From Rotaria macrura (taxonomy: Eukaryota > Rotifera > Eurotatoria > Philodinida > Philodinidae), in NCBI GenBank assembly GCA_900239685.1, contig OENT01000052.1, positions 1 to 64,000 of the forward strand: a stretch of 64,000 bases of DNA, read 5' to 3'. Position numbers and translations under genes: made by a program. How positions within the stretch are numbered: position 1 is the stretch's first letter; each line of letters begins with the position of its first letter. The notes beneath the pieces were generated by a model. The model was not told the DNA's origin and ran no database searches. It was given only the letters and a program-made list of their open reading frames with translations. This document shows, one piece after another, positions 1 through 14,000 of the stretch.

Positions 1-1221
1 TAAGTCAGCAGCAACAATCGAATATGGAATTGAATCATAACCTAAATCATAAGCTGTTAGCATTTCAAAGGAACCAAAACCAGAACCAATGAGTATGAAT
101 ATTTCAGTACTGGCATTGCTAACTACAGCAATATCCCATAGATTATCTTTATTAAAATGTCCAACAGCTAATGATATAGGACTGGAAGAATTCAATGAAA
201 ATGTATATTGATCTGAAAAATTTCCATCACCTTTGCCTATGAATGTATCTATGCTGTGGCTTCCATAATTCGCAACAACGATGTCAAGTAGAGAATCGTT
301 GTTGAAATCGGCAACAACAACCCAGTATGGAAAAGATAAGTCGCCAGTGTTATAAAATGTTTGAGATGTAAACTTTCCGGTTCCATCACCTAAACGAATG
401 CCAATAGTACTCGAACCAGTATTAACAACAACAAGATCCAACTTCTTGTCACCATTGAAATCCCCAACAGCTACATGTCTTGGACTTGAATCAAAAGTAA
501 TAGCATGCTTAACTGTGCGATTGAATGTTCTGTTTTGGCAGCTGGCATCTAAACATTGCAAACAAAATACGACGATAGAACAATTATCATGGTTTGATTT
601 TTGAGGCACTCATAGTGATGAATGGAAAACCAACTGCTTTAAAATATACTGATTTAGTCTGATAATTTCAAAATATGAATGGGATGATATATATATTTTT
701 TAATTCTCTAGAACATTGTCTTAATATGAAGAAGAGATAAAATTCAATGAACTTTATTATAAATCGTTATTTTTTCTTACAAGTTATACGAATAATAAAT
801 AGTGTACTATTCTATTTTTTTAGATTATTACTTCAGATACTTAGAATTTGTGCCGATGCAAAATATCATAAACATGAAGAAACTACGACAATGCATTGAA
901 CTATACTTTTTTCGCCTGGTACTGTAACGGAGATGACAATTATGGCCACTATCATTACTACGAGTATGAACAAGATCCATGCGCATATTCCCAAATAGAA
1001 TTCTTTTTTTGAATCAGACGAATGCTTCCTATTGAAAAAAATATCTGAATAAGTGTGAAGAGGTTTAAGTAAAAACCAACATACCCAGATGTATTATTTT
1101 TTATCGAAGTGCTATTGACACTAGAAGCATCATCTAAATCATTATCATTAGCTGTAGACTTTCTACCAACCATAGTTGCTGGATGAGAATCATAATAAAC
1201 ATGTATAGGTTGATTATTCAT
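1..1221 (-). CDS. Type II membrane protein with FG-GAP/VCBS repeats (3' end beyond window)
   Basis: Three exons on the minus strand with compatible phases: 1085-1221 (ATG at 1221), 907-1028 and 1-608, joined across GT..AG introns of 56 bp (1029-1084) and 298 bp (609-906). About 289 residues are visible and the frame is open to the window edge. Residues 1-57 are polar and presumably cytosolic. Residues 58-82 (YLGICAWILFILVVMIVAII and onwards) form one hydrophobic membrane segment, with lysines before it, so a type II signal anchor is likely. A short Cys-rich stretch follows (about 96-110), then three repeats of roughly 50 residues carrying calcium-loop motifs DFNGDKKLD (136-144), DFNNDSLLD (187-195) and HFNKDNLWD (237-245). 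These are the DxNxDxxxD loops of FG-GAP/VCBS beta-propellers, as in integrin alpha chains. The role is probably extracellular binding; the ligand is unknown. The intron with donor at 906 is the least certain junction. Confidence 0.8.
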
Positions 1222-4200
1222 AGAAATCCTATTTATCTAAAAGAAGAAAGACTGCCATATCTTTGGTGAAAATTTCATGTTGATCTGTTGAAGAACTCTA
1301 CTGAAACAAACTGATCTATCATGAACTATGCTAATCAGATTGATTCATTAGAATTTCAGCCCTGCTTACAGATTTCTTAAGACTGAACCTACTTTCTGAT
1401 GATCAAGCAACAAAAAATAAGTACGCGGCATGGATGTATTGCATCATCGAACCAAACCCGACTGAAGAAATTTATGTTCGATTTGCATGGCTTGAATGTT
1501 TTACGTTGTAATTGAAAATTTTTATCTATTCTGCAACTCATAAATATTGTAAAACTTTACTCAATAAATCATCTATAATCTTTGTAAAAAAAAAGAACCA
1601 GTTCGAAGAAAAAAAGTATATCAAATGCTTATGAATGACACATGATTACCAAAAAACAATTACTCTGAAAACTGGTGAAGTAATAGTATTTCGTTCAGAG
1701 ATGTTACTACTAGGTGATAGGAAATTGTTTCCTTAGTCGAAATTATCTTCCCAAAAAGTATTCGGTCCGTTGATTGAGTTTTTGAACTCACATAAAGTCG
1801 AACAGAAGTAGCAAGGAAATTATTCATGCAGAAGAAAAAGTTACAATAAAGATTTGATCAATCTTTTCCTAATTAAAATTCCATCAGATTTCCAATTGTT
1901 CTAAAGTGAGAGAAATCTGTTTTTTTATAAGATGAAATCCATATCACCAGCACGAGGGTAACCTACGAACAACAAACTGAAAAAATCTGTCTTCATTTCT
2001 ATAATTAATCGTATCGATTAGTTTTATTGAATTTCCATGCCATAGGTGCAGATATTGAATCATCAGAACATCGGCTCTAAAAGAATCTTAAAACCATCGT
2101 GAGTTAGACTTGTTTGATACTTCACGTGCTAACAGTTGAATTCATTCTAAATAGAAATCACTGATTATAATATAAATAAAAAATATGAATTATGCATACT
2201 TTGTGATTTACTATGGATGCAAATGAATCGATAATTATAACTTGCTGTAAGTTGAAGGGAAGATTAAAAACCCTGTGGATTATTGAATTACCAGTGATGG
2301 TAGTTGAATAAATATAAATAACGCAGTCGAATCCAAGCATTCCCTTGTAAAATGTATTTAGAAAGTATAGAAGCGCAAAATCTCTGCTTGGATTCATTAC
2401 AGAGAAACTTCGTATTAAAACAAAAACATAAACTAAATTTTTAACTTCCATTTTTGGTAAGCTTTGACATGTATTCAAAAATTGAATATATTACTCAAGT
2501 AAGCATTATGAAAAAATACTCGTCATGATGTATAGAAGTTACACACAATGGATATATTCCGTTTTGATTCAGAAACCAAATACAAATCATCCGACTCATT
2601 CTGTTTTATATACGTTGTCTTTCACTAAAATTTTTGATGTTTTACTTCTTATAGAACGCTCTAGTAATGTCAAGTTATCAATAAAAACATAAATAAGCTC
2701 GTTCTACTACTTTCCCTACATGCCTAATGAACCGAAGAGTTACTTACATCAAGTATATTCAATAGGATTCACCTACGAGTGAAGCACTGCCGTTCTGCCA
2801 CCGTTCCAGGCGCACATCTCTGTGTAAAGTAAGAGTTTTGATTCACAATAAAATGAAGGTAACATCTCACGGCACGATTACAGAAGGCTCGATCCTTCCA
2901 AATTTTTCTTTCAAATCATCACTTGAGAGTTTTTCTCAAAAAAAATGTAAAGCATTAAGAAAAGTCTTATTAAAAATGTCTAGGTTGCTCAAAAAACAAT
3001 CTACAAGTGGCGACTCCACACATCTATTTTTAGAATTCAGCACGAGCAAAGAATCGATGAGAAATAAATAGAAAAATCCGTTTTGAGAAAAACATTACAA
3101 AAATTCTGCAAACTTATTCCAGTGATTTCCCTTTCATCAATACAATTATTCGGTTTACAATGGTGAGAATACATGAGAATTCTGTTAACTCATTATGTTT
3201 ACAGTAGTTGACGACATGATCATTCAACGACAGGAACAAGTTAAAATCGAAGTTTTTAAAGAAAATCTTGATTTCTCAGCCAAGAAAGCACACTTCCAAC
3301 GTTAAGTAATTAGTATTGAATTTGGCTCTTTGAATATATTTTACAACTTTAATTGGCAGGTGTTATCTTTCTATTTTCTCGAACCAGTTTTCTATAGATA
3401 TAGAGTCAGAATATCAGTGTGAATAATATCCTATTCAAAATATAAGAAAGTTTTTCTCAGTTCGAATGGCATTTTAACGTGTATTAGAAACATGTCGTCT
3501 GATCAAGTTCAAAATTATTATAATGATAGACTTTGGAAAAGAGTTTTATTTTTCGTCTTTTAGGGCTTTGTACTGAAATCATTTTACTGATATCAGTAGT
3601 GCCAAATTTGAAACTTAAGTTTCAAGTTATATATATACATATGTTCTTTCGATTATAGAAACATTGCCGTCACTAGCTGCCACTGCTCGTTCAGCTAATA
3701 ACTTATCACAGACCTCTATTTCATTCTGGTGACATAGATTAGTACTTGTCCTGGTTTCACTCAAAATACGATACGGTGCAGAAGGGATTTATAGATGAAA
3801 TTTGATGCAGACAGACCTTGAGCACATGCATACTTATACTTTATGGGACAAAACGAGTTATTATTCTTATACGATAAACTGATGAATCACTCGATTAGAA
3901 TGTAGACAAAATATCGATTGCAAATTAGTTTATTTCATCATTACTTTTGACTCATCCTTAAGTCTATTATCTTTGATAGTTTTAAAATTATAGATATACT
4001 TATGGACTTTATCGAAAACATCAGTAAAAGTGTATTGTTTCTCTAATCAGAAAAAAAAGCGTATTGTATGAATTTTTCAAAAAATGGTGTTTTTTTTACA
4101 ATTGTTAAGAAAGTACTTATATTTTAATTTAAAAAGTTAACTCATCACAATAATAATCTTAATCGTTGTTATCACAAATAAAAATTATATTTAAATCCAT

Positions 4201-7066
4201 AGTAAAAATAAATAGAATCCGATCGTTTACAGAAACTATGACTGAGATGCTCAATATTTTTCTTGTCTAAAAAAACAAATATAATCATCATCGCTTACTT
4301 AATAATGATGTATTTATCATCAATAAAATACGGACATTTTCATGAGCATACTCGAATGAATCTATCGTGATTTGTAATTGTTTGTGAACTAAAATAGTCG
4401 ATAATCGATCTATTTATTTGCATTCGTTTCGCTTTACCGATCTAGATAAAAATAATACAGTAGAGAGAAAGAATCGATAAAAAATCAAGGCAAGAAGAAA
4501 AACGAGTACGAAATTATAACAGCATACGTATTGAGCTAGATATTTCGCACAAAGAAAAGATAATAAATATTCCCCTCCTATCATTGTTGACAAACGAATG
4601 GCCAAAGAAAAAGGTATTAAAAATGAATAATACATTTTTTTCTTATGATTCTCATTATTCGACTAAAAATAAATAAAAATATTTCTCTTTTATTATTATG
4701 TTACCTTGATTCGACAATTAATCATTTTTAGGTATCATTGACTTTGACAGGTAATTTGTATTATATAAGGCTTGCTTGATATAAACTGGATTAAAAAAAA
4801 ATATTTTGATATCGAAAATTTGAACAGACTACGTTCATAATGAATCCAATTGTCAAATAGATAATTCATGTCGAAATATATTCATCATATTAAAATATCA
4901 ACGAGGTTTTAGAAAACTCTTTTGCATATTTCCCGTACCGACGATTTGCACATGGTTAGTGCTTCCGAAGAATTCACTAATAAACAACGAAAAACTTTAT
5001 CGCTGGTTCTTGTCGTTCAAGTAAGAGAATAAACCTAGATAATGCAAGATTATCGACATACTTCTAAAATAGGTTATACGTCCTTCATGTTATATAAAGA
5101 TGGTTAGACTCCAGAGAAAAAAGGTCAAATCTCATATTCTTTGTTTGTTTTTTTGTCTAATCGGACTCAAATATATTTTCAAAGAAGATTCTCAATATAA
5201 TTTTTCAGTCAAAAATTTTTTGTGTGTCGTATAACAACCCATTATGTCGCTCAACAGCGAACATTTGATGTGGTTTGACATACTACATTGTAAAAAGTAC
5301 TTGAATTCTTCACATCAGTGCAAAACGATTCACACTGACAAGCCTTCAATAATCACTATTTATCCAAGTAGCATGCTACATTAAAAACAAAAAGAGCATC
5401 ACCTAAGTTTTGTATTTTGTTTGACGTCACACATATTATATTTTAACTTGTGAGTTAGCCAACATCAATATGTGAGTCGAATATTATACATTTTTTGACT
5501 TATTTTTCGTCATTATACGGATGTTATCTCATCAATAAATTAAATCAACGTTAAATATATGTTAGATCCCATTAGGGTCATGCAGTGAGCGAAGCATGTT
5601 ATTTGATAAAACAAAAGGTTTTAGATAGATTTAATCTTATTATAAAAATAAATTTCTTTTTCAGGTTATAGAAGGAGCACGAGTAACTTTAATTCTATCA
5701 TAAATTTCAGCAGTGCTTGAGAAAAAAATCTATTTCTTTGTTTCACAACGTTCGCTTGAACTTGTTTTTTTTTGTTTGGAGCACAAAGATTGATACTCTC
5801 TATTTTCGTCGATTTATTTTCAATAGTTAATGCTTCTATAAATGAATAGTAACGATTACAAAATGATACCTTTTTCCGTTTTGTTACATGCTTCGTTAAA
5901 TAACTAAGTCTATTTTTGTTTTGTGAAATTTTATTACGAGGTTACGTAGGAGTTGATGTTAGTTATACTCTGAAAAGCTTTTACTGAATCACAAAACATT
6001 TGCTTTTACTATGGAAATATGCTTTACTTGATTCTTCACATCAGCTTCTATTATCTTATTTGTTTTACTAATCAATCTACATCGATATTTACACTCTTGC
6101 TACTGAGTGATTTTTGTAAACTAATGGTAATAGCTCATGTAATTCTATCATAATAATAAATTCATCGTTTTAATTCTATGACATCGTAAAAAATGCATAG
6201 GATTTTAATGAAACAGAAACAAATATGTGAAGTGTTGCTGTCTGAAGTAAAAAAAATTAGATTTAGTCTTAAGACAAAAAAAAACATGCACAACCGATCA
6301 AAATCTATCTGTGCACATAATGAAGAGTTGAATCAACAATTGATAAGGTTGTCTTTCATAGTAAGAAAGAAACAGTTACTATTCGAATTTTTTATTGAAT
6401 CCCATTCGTTAGTTATTTCTTCACTGTTGTAAGTATGAACACTTGACTGATTTTTTTGTTTGATTTCATTGACTTTTATGTAAAAAAATAGGCGGTCTGG
6501 AGAAATGATATTTGGCTGACTATTTTTCTGTATCATTTGAAATTTTATCTTAGGAGGGGTTCAAATTTGTATAAAAAACACTCTACTTGAACACATTAAT
6601 AAATGTGCATTAGTTAAGATTTCGACTACTTATTATAATATGAAATGATGGGATGACAGTTTGCAATTGCTGCATCTGATGTCAATCGATGAAACTCATT
6701 TTTCGCTGATGTTCTTCTTATATTCGTATTAAAATAATATTTTATACAACAATTATGTTTCGTCTAATAATATGTACATAATAGTCAAGTACGAATTGAA
6801 CATGATGAGAAATAAAATTTAATTTGATCAAAATGTAAAAGAAAATAAATATGTTCAATTATGAGTTGTTTGTTTCTAGTTTAGCTTCTTCCTTAGCTGA
6901 ATATGCGAGATTTTCCTTTCAATTGAGTTCATATTTTGATCATAAAAATGATACATGAATACAGTAGTTTTGCACCTAAATTAGAAATAATTCAAACGGT
7001 ATATCAGTTCGAGGTGAATTTGATAGTAATCATTTAGTTCTTGATTTTTAAGAATGGAATTAACAC
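1222..7066. other. Gene-poor AT-rich stretch
   Basis: No coding region, RNA gene or clear repeat was recognised. Reading frames of 65-106 codons occur (for example 2158-2478 on minus, 4414-4635 on minus, 6193-6432 on plus), but they have the low-complexity, hydrophobic or Lys/Asn/Ile-rich make-up expected of translated AT-rich DNA and show no motif. The first few hundred bases probably contain the promoter of the FG-GAP gene, which reads leftward from 1221. Confidence 0.5.
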
Positions 7067-7183
7067 ACACTATACAGAGCTGGGAAAGTACAGGCTTTCT
7101 CGAACATGAGACGAGTACGAATACCAATAAAATCGTACTCGAGTACGAGTTGGACGAGTATTCTGCCCAGCTCTGACACTATA
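7067..7183. mobile_element. hAT-like miniature inverted-repeat element with 8-bp target duplication
   Basis: A 101-bp element (7075-7175) starts CAGAGCTGGG and ends CCCAGCTCTG, a perfect 10-bp terminal inverted repeat. It is flanked on both sides by the same 8 bases, ACACTATA (7067-7074 and 7176-7183). An 8-bp target duplication with CAGAG-type ends is the hallmark of hAT transposons. The interior is rich in GTACGAG/CTCGTAC words and has no coding capacity, so the element would depend on a transposase supplied elsewhere. Confidence 0.85.
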
Positions 7184-7580
7184 TGATTAAAATAGTTACA
7201 ATCGTTGGGCTACTCATGAACAGAAAAGACTAATAAAGAATAATGTATACGATCAATATAGTTAAATAAGTTTCTATTTAGTCTCAAAACACTAGGAACT
7301 CGAATTTTGATCATAAATATTTGTCTGATTTAACTCATAGGATTGTATTACATCATGAATTTATCTTTGCAATTAATACCAATATTTAAATGATTCCTTT
7401 GGAAGCATGGTGAAAGTTGACAGCTGAGTCTTGACGGAGAATTTTACATTCAAATTGTTCTCAAAAATAAGTTCTAAGGTCGAATGCCTCTAGTTTTTTT
7501 TAATTCGTTTATTTTAGAATACAATCATTAGCACAAATCTTGCTTTCGTAAGTCATAGATGCTTGAATATATGTTCTATT

Positions 7581-7677
7581 GATTATTGATGTGTTATTGC
7601 ACAATAGTAATACATTGATATTCACATGATTATTGATGTGTTATTGCACAATAGTAATACATTGATATTCACATGAT
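7581..7677. repeat. Tandem duplication, 47-bp unit, two copies
   Basis: Positions 7581-7627 and 7628-7674 are identical 47-base units beginning GATTATTGATGTG, followed by the first three bases of a third copy. The lack of divergence points to a recent duplication or an assembly repeat. No coding capacity. Confidence 0.9.
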
Positions 7678-8581
7678 CGATCATTCACGACAGATTGTTG
7701 TGCATTATTAACATACACACTAAGTTATCGTAAAAGAAATAGAAAACTCCGTATAATAGACATCCTCTTTTCTGGGAAAGTATTTTAAACCACATAACAC
7801 AAAAAATAACAAACATTTTCATCCATAATTCTCTCAAATTCAAACTATATTTTGTAGAATATTTTTGTAATTGTAATTTCTGAATACAAAAGTGCATGGG
7901 CGTGATGAAAAAAATGCACAGATTTTCTTGAACTTGAAAATTTTCTAAAAATGATCTCTCGGTAAGATATATCTTTCTTGAGATTCTTCATGCTATATCT
8001 GTTATTGAGACCGTATGTTAGAAGAATTGTTTACGTATATATGTAAAATTATTGTCTATAAACGAATGGTTGTATTTAAAAAACACTTTTGCAGAACTAG
8101 TGAAATCCATATTTTTCATCAGTTTGGAATGAAGCTTACAGCCACTTTAACAAATGCACAAGCGTATAGAATATTAGTATGAATATTAATAAGGAAACGC
8201 TTGCAACTGCGTGCACATGTAGATGATAAGAAACTTAATAGCGACAGTGTACGCTTCGGTTGAATTCATTCTATTATCATTTCGGCATACAAATCCAGAC
8301 GAAATTCATGAACTAGGAAGATTTCTTTGCAGTTGCCTTTCACTGATTTGTGTTTAACATTTTTCATCTCTGAATATTATTTGACTGAATGAATAGCATA
8401 CAGTTTACTCTCATGTGTACTGCGTTTCATGTTGTGACCATACAGCTCATGTATTGTTCTCCCTGTTAAAGAAATGCATTAGCGGTTATGTTTTTCCCCT
8501 AAATTCAGATTTTAGCATCTTTTTAATGAAGGTTCTTAAGTTGATAGTAATGCATCAAGAGATCAACTTTGAAATGATGTT

Positions 8582-8947
8582 CCCAAGCAGACAAACATTT
8601 GAAAAAACGCGTTTAAACATTCAATCGGGAACGCCGATTGTGAGTCACTAACGCTCATTAACAAAACGCAAGAAACGCGTGTTTTACGCAGAATTTTCAC
8701 TTTCGAAGCGTGAAAACGGATTAAAACTATAGTCATGAGCGTTAAAACGCACAATTATTCGATAGCTTAAAAGCCGATGCGTTTAAACCATCAGAATTAG
8801 AGATTTTATCCGTTTTCGCGCTCCAAAAGTGAAAATTCTGCGTAAAACACGCGTTTCTTGCGTTTTGTTAATGAGCGTTAGTGACTCACAATCGGCGTTC
8901 CCGATTGGATGTTTAAACGCATTTTTCCAAATGTTTATCTGCCTGGG
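8582..8947. mobile_element. Foldback miniature element, CCCARGCAGA ends
   Basis: A 366-bp element made of two long, nearly identical inverted arms of about 140 bp (8582-8722 and 8808-8947) around an 85-bp loop. The ends read CCCAAGCAGA on the left and TCTGCCTGGG on the right. The right flank is TA and the left flank TT, which fits a TA target site with one substitution. The arms are full of ACGCG and GTTTAAACG words. Reading frames inside are mirror images of one another and not genes. It shares its CCCAG-type end and TA target with the elements at 35010 and 54412. Confidence 0.85.
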
Positions 8948-11084
8948 TAGATAGATTCTAGTTTAACAGTCACGCTATGCTCCTTCTATTATTCACTTTT
9001 TACGAATATTAGAACCGATCACTAATGATTAGTTCTTCATTTTTGCTTATTTCTACCTTCCCTAGAAGATGATTGTTCGAGAAAAAACTACGATGCCAAT
9101 GCTAAATTGTAAGTATTGTATTTAATGGTACAGACTTTACTGTATGAAATTTAATAGGAAATGAGAATTGACTTGTTCATCTACTGAATATGGAAGTTAG
9201 CGATTGATGATCATTAAAGAAATAATCTTATATGAACAATCCTATTTAATATCATGGATAGGAATGGCCTATTTTCCTGTAGCTGTATTTCTACAAAACA
9301 AATTCATGCTTATATTTAACATATTTTGAAATAAAAACGTTAACACAATCATTTCAATTTGCATCTTTTATTTCCTTGTCCTTTATTCAAGTAACCTTTT
9401 AATTATGAATTTCTTTATGTGTTTTCTTTGGCTTTTTTCTCTTATTTCTTATGTATGAATATTCGTCTTTTCTTTTCTCCTGAATGATTAAGGCAACCGT
9501 ATCAAGCTTCGTGCTGATCTTAAACAAGTTCTGAATACTTGTCAATGAAAGACAACAATTCAAGTCAAACTACAGCTTCGTTTTTTTCATTTTTATTAAA
9601 ATTACTGGCTAGACATTATCGAATTTATTGAGTACTTTTTCGCACGCCTAAATATAATTCTATGTAATCAAACCTGATGCAAATATGATGGCATCATTAT
9701 CACGATTGTCTTTTATTGATATTTAAGAAAGTGAATCTTTGAGCTCAGAAAAAACTACCGCATATTCACAAATTGAAAATGTGAAATTCATTATAACAGA
9801 ATTCATCAGAAGAAGTTGGATAGTTCGATAGTTGAAGCAGCTCGAATGATGGCGTGTAACATCGCTCAGATTCAAATACTGAACGTGGCTAGTCTAAACT
9901 TCGATCATATTTTTATATTTTTCTGATCAATTCAGCCTAAATCTAATGAAGAATGGTGATTTTCGAAGCTTGAAATCTACCACTCTAACAGAATTAACAA
10001 AATAATCGATTATTTCATTTGCTAGACTGAAGAACAACTAAAAATCAAATTAGACGGAATCATCTAACGAAACGGAAAACAATGTGCCAACAAGTTCTAA
10101 TAGATGCTCGCTTCAAACCATCCATTAAAATTTTTATCTCAGCCATGATTGATCACCGTCAGCATCCGCATACAGAGCAACGAAAATCACAAACTTTTAG
10201 CCACATGCATTATGGAACTAATCAATTTCTTCTTACTCATTTTCCACCTTGCAGAGTGGTTCTATGTAAGCTAACACAAAATGCTTGTATCTTGGAATAT
10301 CTCTAGATACAACTAGCACTGTTGACCCTCGTTGGTTATTTCACATTTCAATGTATTTTCAAAAAAGTAGAAAAAATAAATAATTTCCAAAATGTGAAAT
10401 TTATCTTCAAAATTATATTTATCTCTATGATATAAAGGATGTTTAGTGTAAAACTGGGTGTAACGTTTATGGCGTAATCGATACAGAAAAAAAGAAGAAG
10501 CTGTCTCTTTTCGAAGCGCATGATAATTAAAATTTTTTGAAAACCATGGCTTAAATAAATACGTATGTTAAGAAATCATCCTACATTCAAGTGATTATGA
10601 TAAAAGAAAGTCGAAGATAGTCTTAAAGATGACAGACGAGATCAATTGGATGACTTTTGAATGCGTTTCGTGTTATTTGCACTAAATGTATAAATACAAT
10701 TCTTGAATACAGAATGAGTAAAAAAAGGAATACACGAGCAATAATGTCCATGCTACTATTCTTCTAATCATTGTTTTTTAGATCATTACGAATCAGTCAT
10801 TCTTGCCTCGCACTACTTGGCTATAAAGCTGCAGATTAGATTCATTAAATTTTACTTGAAGTATAATATGGTTTGAAAAACTCGGTACATGTAACTGCAG
10901 AATAAAATGCGCAAATTTCTTTTCTTTTCTTTTTAATATATCTGTACATATTCATCATCATACCTATATGAGACTTGATAGATGATTGAAAAACGTTTGC
11001 AATCAACAACAACGAAAAAGAAAAAAACTGATTGTAATTATCGTGTAAATGTAACAATCGTCGAAAAACGCAATTTTCAATTTG
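8948..11084. other. Gene-poor stretch downstream of the PLP-enzyme gene
   Basis: No gene was recognised. The right end should hold the 3' untranslated region and polyadenylation site of the minus-strand gene that stops at 11085. Frames at 10082-10306 (plus) and 10845-11057 (minus) are short and featureless. Confidence 0.5.
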
Positions 11085-14000
11085 TTAATTTTTCATTTTC
11101 AAATGAAATGGAACTGGTGTAGCAGGTTTTTTACTGAGTTCAAAATCAATCATTATTTTGAGAATAACATCTTTCGGTATAAGAAACCAAACATGAGTAA
11201 TAAATTCATCTGGAATATTTAATGATGGATCAGTTCGAAAATCAACATGTTCGTACACAAATCTTGATATATTCTTTGCTATAAGTTTCACTTGTTGCAT
11301 CACGTCATTCGAAGATGAATTTTCAATTGACCGATTAAAAGATGCTCCCTATGAGTAGAAAATAAAACTCAAATATAATTTTAACGAAAGGCAGCTCATC
11401 CATTGTTACCGAATGTTGGACTTCTTGTCGTCTGTGTTTATCTTTCACTAGACTATGAATTTGAGAAGCAAGATCCGATAATGGTAAAGAACGAGGATGC
11501 CAAGCAGCTGTTTTCGCATTGAAAGTATACTTGAAAAAAAAAAAACATAATAATTACTTGTTAATTCAAACAATTGACAAAGAAAGCAACAATTCGAACC
11601 AATGACAAAAATTTCCATCCATCATTGGCAATGAATTCGACTGCATTTAAGATATAATCAACTTCTGTATCGCTTGCAAAATAGGACAAGTTAAAACGAG
11701 TAAAGCCAGGTTTCATTAATGCATTTTTAGGTACATTTTTGAATCGGCCACTAAAATTCATATGAACAATTTTGTAAATATCCTCAAAACAAAACCTTAC
11801 CTCTCATCAGCTGTAATAAACTGGATAAAAATTTCAGCTGTTTTATCATCAATATGAAGCAGATTCTACAAAAAAACAAACATTCATCCATCACTTTTCG
11901 TGAAAATTAACAAAACGTTTCGTTTCTATTTTGCTTACTAAAACATAGGGCCCTGCACATGAACATCCGGATCTTACTTGAATACCAAATAGATCATTTA
12001 GTAGCACACATATAAAATTATGGTGTAAATATTTTTGAAAATGTGGCTCGAAAAGAAGAAATGAAAATATTCCCAGGCGAGGAAGCGATTTCGATCCAAG
12101 TACAACCAATTTCGGATGTGTTTCAAATCTTCTAAAGAACTTAGCAACTAACGCATTTTCACGTTGTTCAATTGTACGCCAACCAACCATATCTTTCAGA
12201 TGAAAAACTAAACCAGCTCGAATCGAACCAAGAATATTCGGTGTACCACCTTCTTCACGTGTTTCAAAATCTTTGACGTATTCAATATAATTTGGAGTTA
12301 CCATTGTTACTGTACCACCGCCAACATCGGATGGAACTGGATTGAGAAAAATCTTTTTCTTAGCAATTAAAATGCCTAGACAAGCAAAGAAGAAATCATT
12401 TTTGTATAAACAATATCTGTTTTCCGTCAATGAAATAAAAATCAACCTGGTGTCGATGGTCCACCAACGAATTTATGTGTTGAAATGAAAACTGCTTCTT
12501 TACAAGCGGCTCTCGATGGATTCATATCAATATTAACATAGGGTGCTGCTGCTGCATAATCCCAAAAAACCCAACCACCATATTCATGAACAAGTTGAGA
12601 AATATCATCAACATCGGTACGAATACCAGTTACATTACTGGCGGCATTAAATGTACAAATAATCTGTTTTCTTACTTGATCACGATAATATTTCAATTTA
12701 TGTTTCAAGTATTCGCGATCGACAAGACCTTCTTTAGTATTAGGAATACGTTTAACCTAGAAATAAATATTATTATTATTTTCATGATAAATATCCACTA
12801 GAAATCGGTTCGAAGGAAAGTTGTCAATCGAGTCCTAGTCACCGGTTCACATCAACCCAAAGAGGGCTAAACTCATTCTACGATAGAGTTAAAATTTATC
12901 GAGAGGAATCGGAGCGAGGCAACCCACATTTAAATACGGCACTCGAGATATCTTACCTCTACGCCTGTTTCTTGCCATGGTAGAATATTTGAATGATGTT
13001 CAAATGTACTAATCAAAACAACCATTTCGTTTCGTACGTGTTCATTTTTCAGGTTTAACACACCGATAGCTTTGTTTATAGCAGCGGTTGATCCTACGAA
13101 TTCATCGATAAGTCTACTAAACATCTTACAGACGAATAGATTTTTCATTTACCTGATCCCGTAAAAATAACAACATCCTCGTCGCTTGCATTGACGCATC
13201 GTTTTATTACATCCCGTGCTCTTTCACGAAACTTCGTTGTTTGCAATGCACAGACATTATTTTCACTATGCGTATTCGCATAACTGATGGGAAAGAAACA
13301 AAATTATTTCTTAGATTTAGAATGAAAATAATGCTTACTAAGGCAAAACGATATTCATCATGCAATATTCAATGAATGTTAAACCACGTCCCGATGCTGT
13401 ATAATCAGCATAAATAACTGTCGAAAGAAAAAACAAAAGTTGACAGAAATGAAAATAAATCCTTGTACTTTTTCGAGTTCCCCATGGAGTATTAAATTGA
13501 AGATCTTTACCAATAGTATTCGAATCAATATATTGAAGAAGTGCTTGTTTGTCTACATAGATAGAAAAGACTATTTTTACTTTTTGCAAAATCACATCGA
13601 TAGTTATGATATTCCATTTTTATAAATCTAATTTTCATATAAAACCAATGCTGTTTGAATAAGTTTGAATGTACCAAAATAAATGGATTTATTTCAGAGA
13701 TGATTTTATCAAATTTACATTTTTCTTTGGAAATCTCGTATAAATATCAAGACGTGTTCAGCTCTTAGTTCAAAAGAAGTCTTTTACAAAGGGTACGCTC
13801 GCGTTTTTCATGCTTTTTATTTTTTAGTATAAACCAAACTAACAAATGGTTCATCTCGATCAGTGATAAAACTAAAAAAACCTACCATACTTCAATTGAT
13901 TTATATCGAGAAACATCGAAGATCTATTATTTCCATTCAACCTAAATAACTTATCTACTAGCTCATCCGCAGACTCTTCATTCGTAATTTGGTTGTGATT

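Noticed and set aside
398..604. 68-codon plus-strand frame
   Set aside because: It is the antisense of the FG-GAP exon, whose minus-strand translation carries clear repeats.
2158..2478. 106-codon minus-strand frame
   Set aside because: Rich in Ile, Phe and Tyr with no motif, no splice partners and no neighbours; typical of chance frames in AT-rich DNA.
8563..8754. Short frames within the foldback element at 8582
   Set aside because: Both arms give mirrored peptides; no transposase motif.
12757..12956. Longer 200-bp intron considered as hiding a tRNA or extra exon
   Set aside because: The phases of the flanking exons already match (GAG|GTT), no tRNA cloverleaf could be drawn, and no open frame fits both sides.
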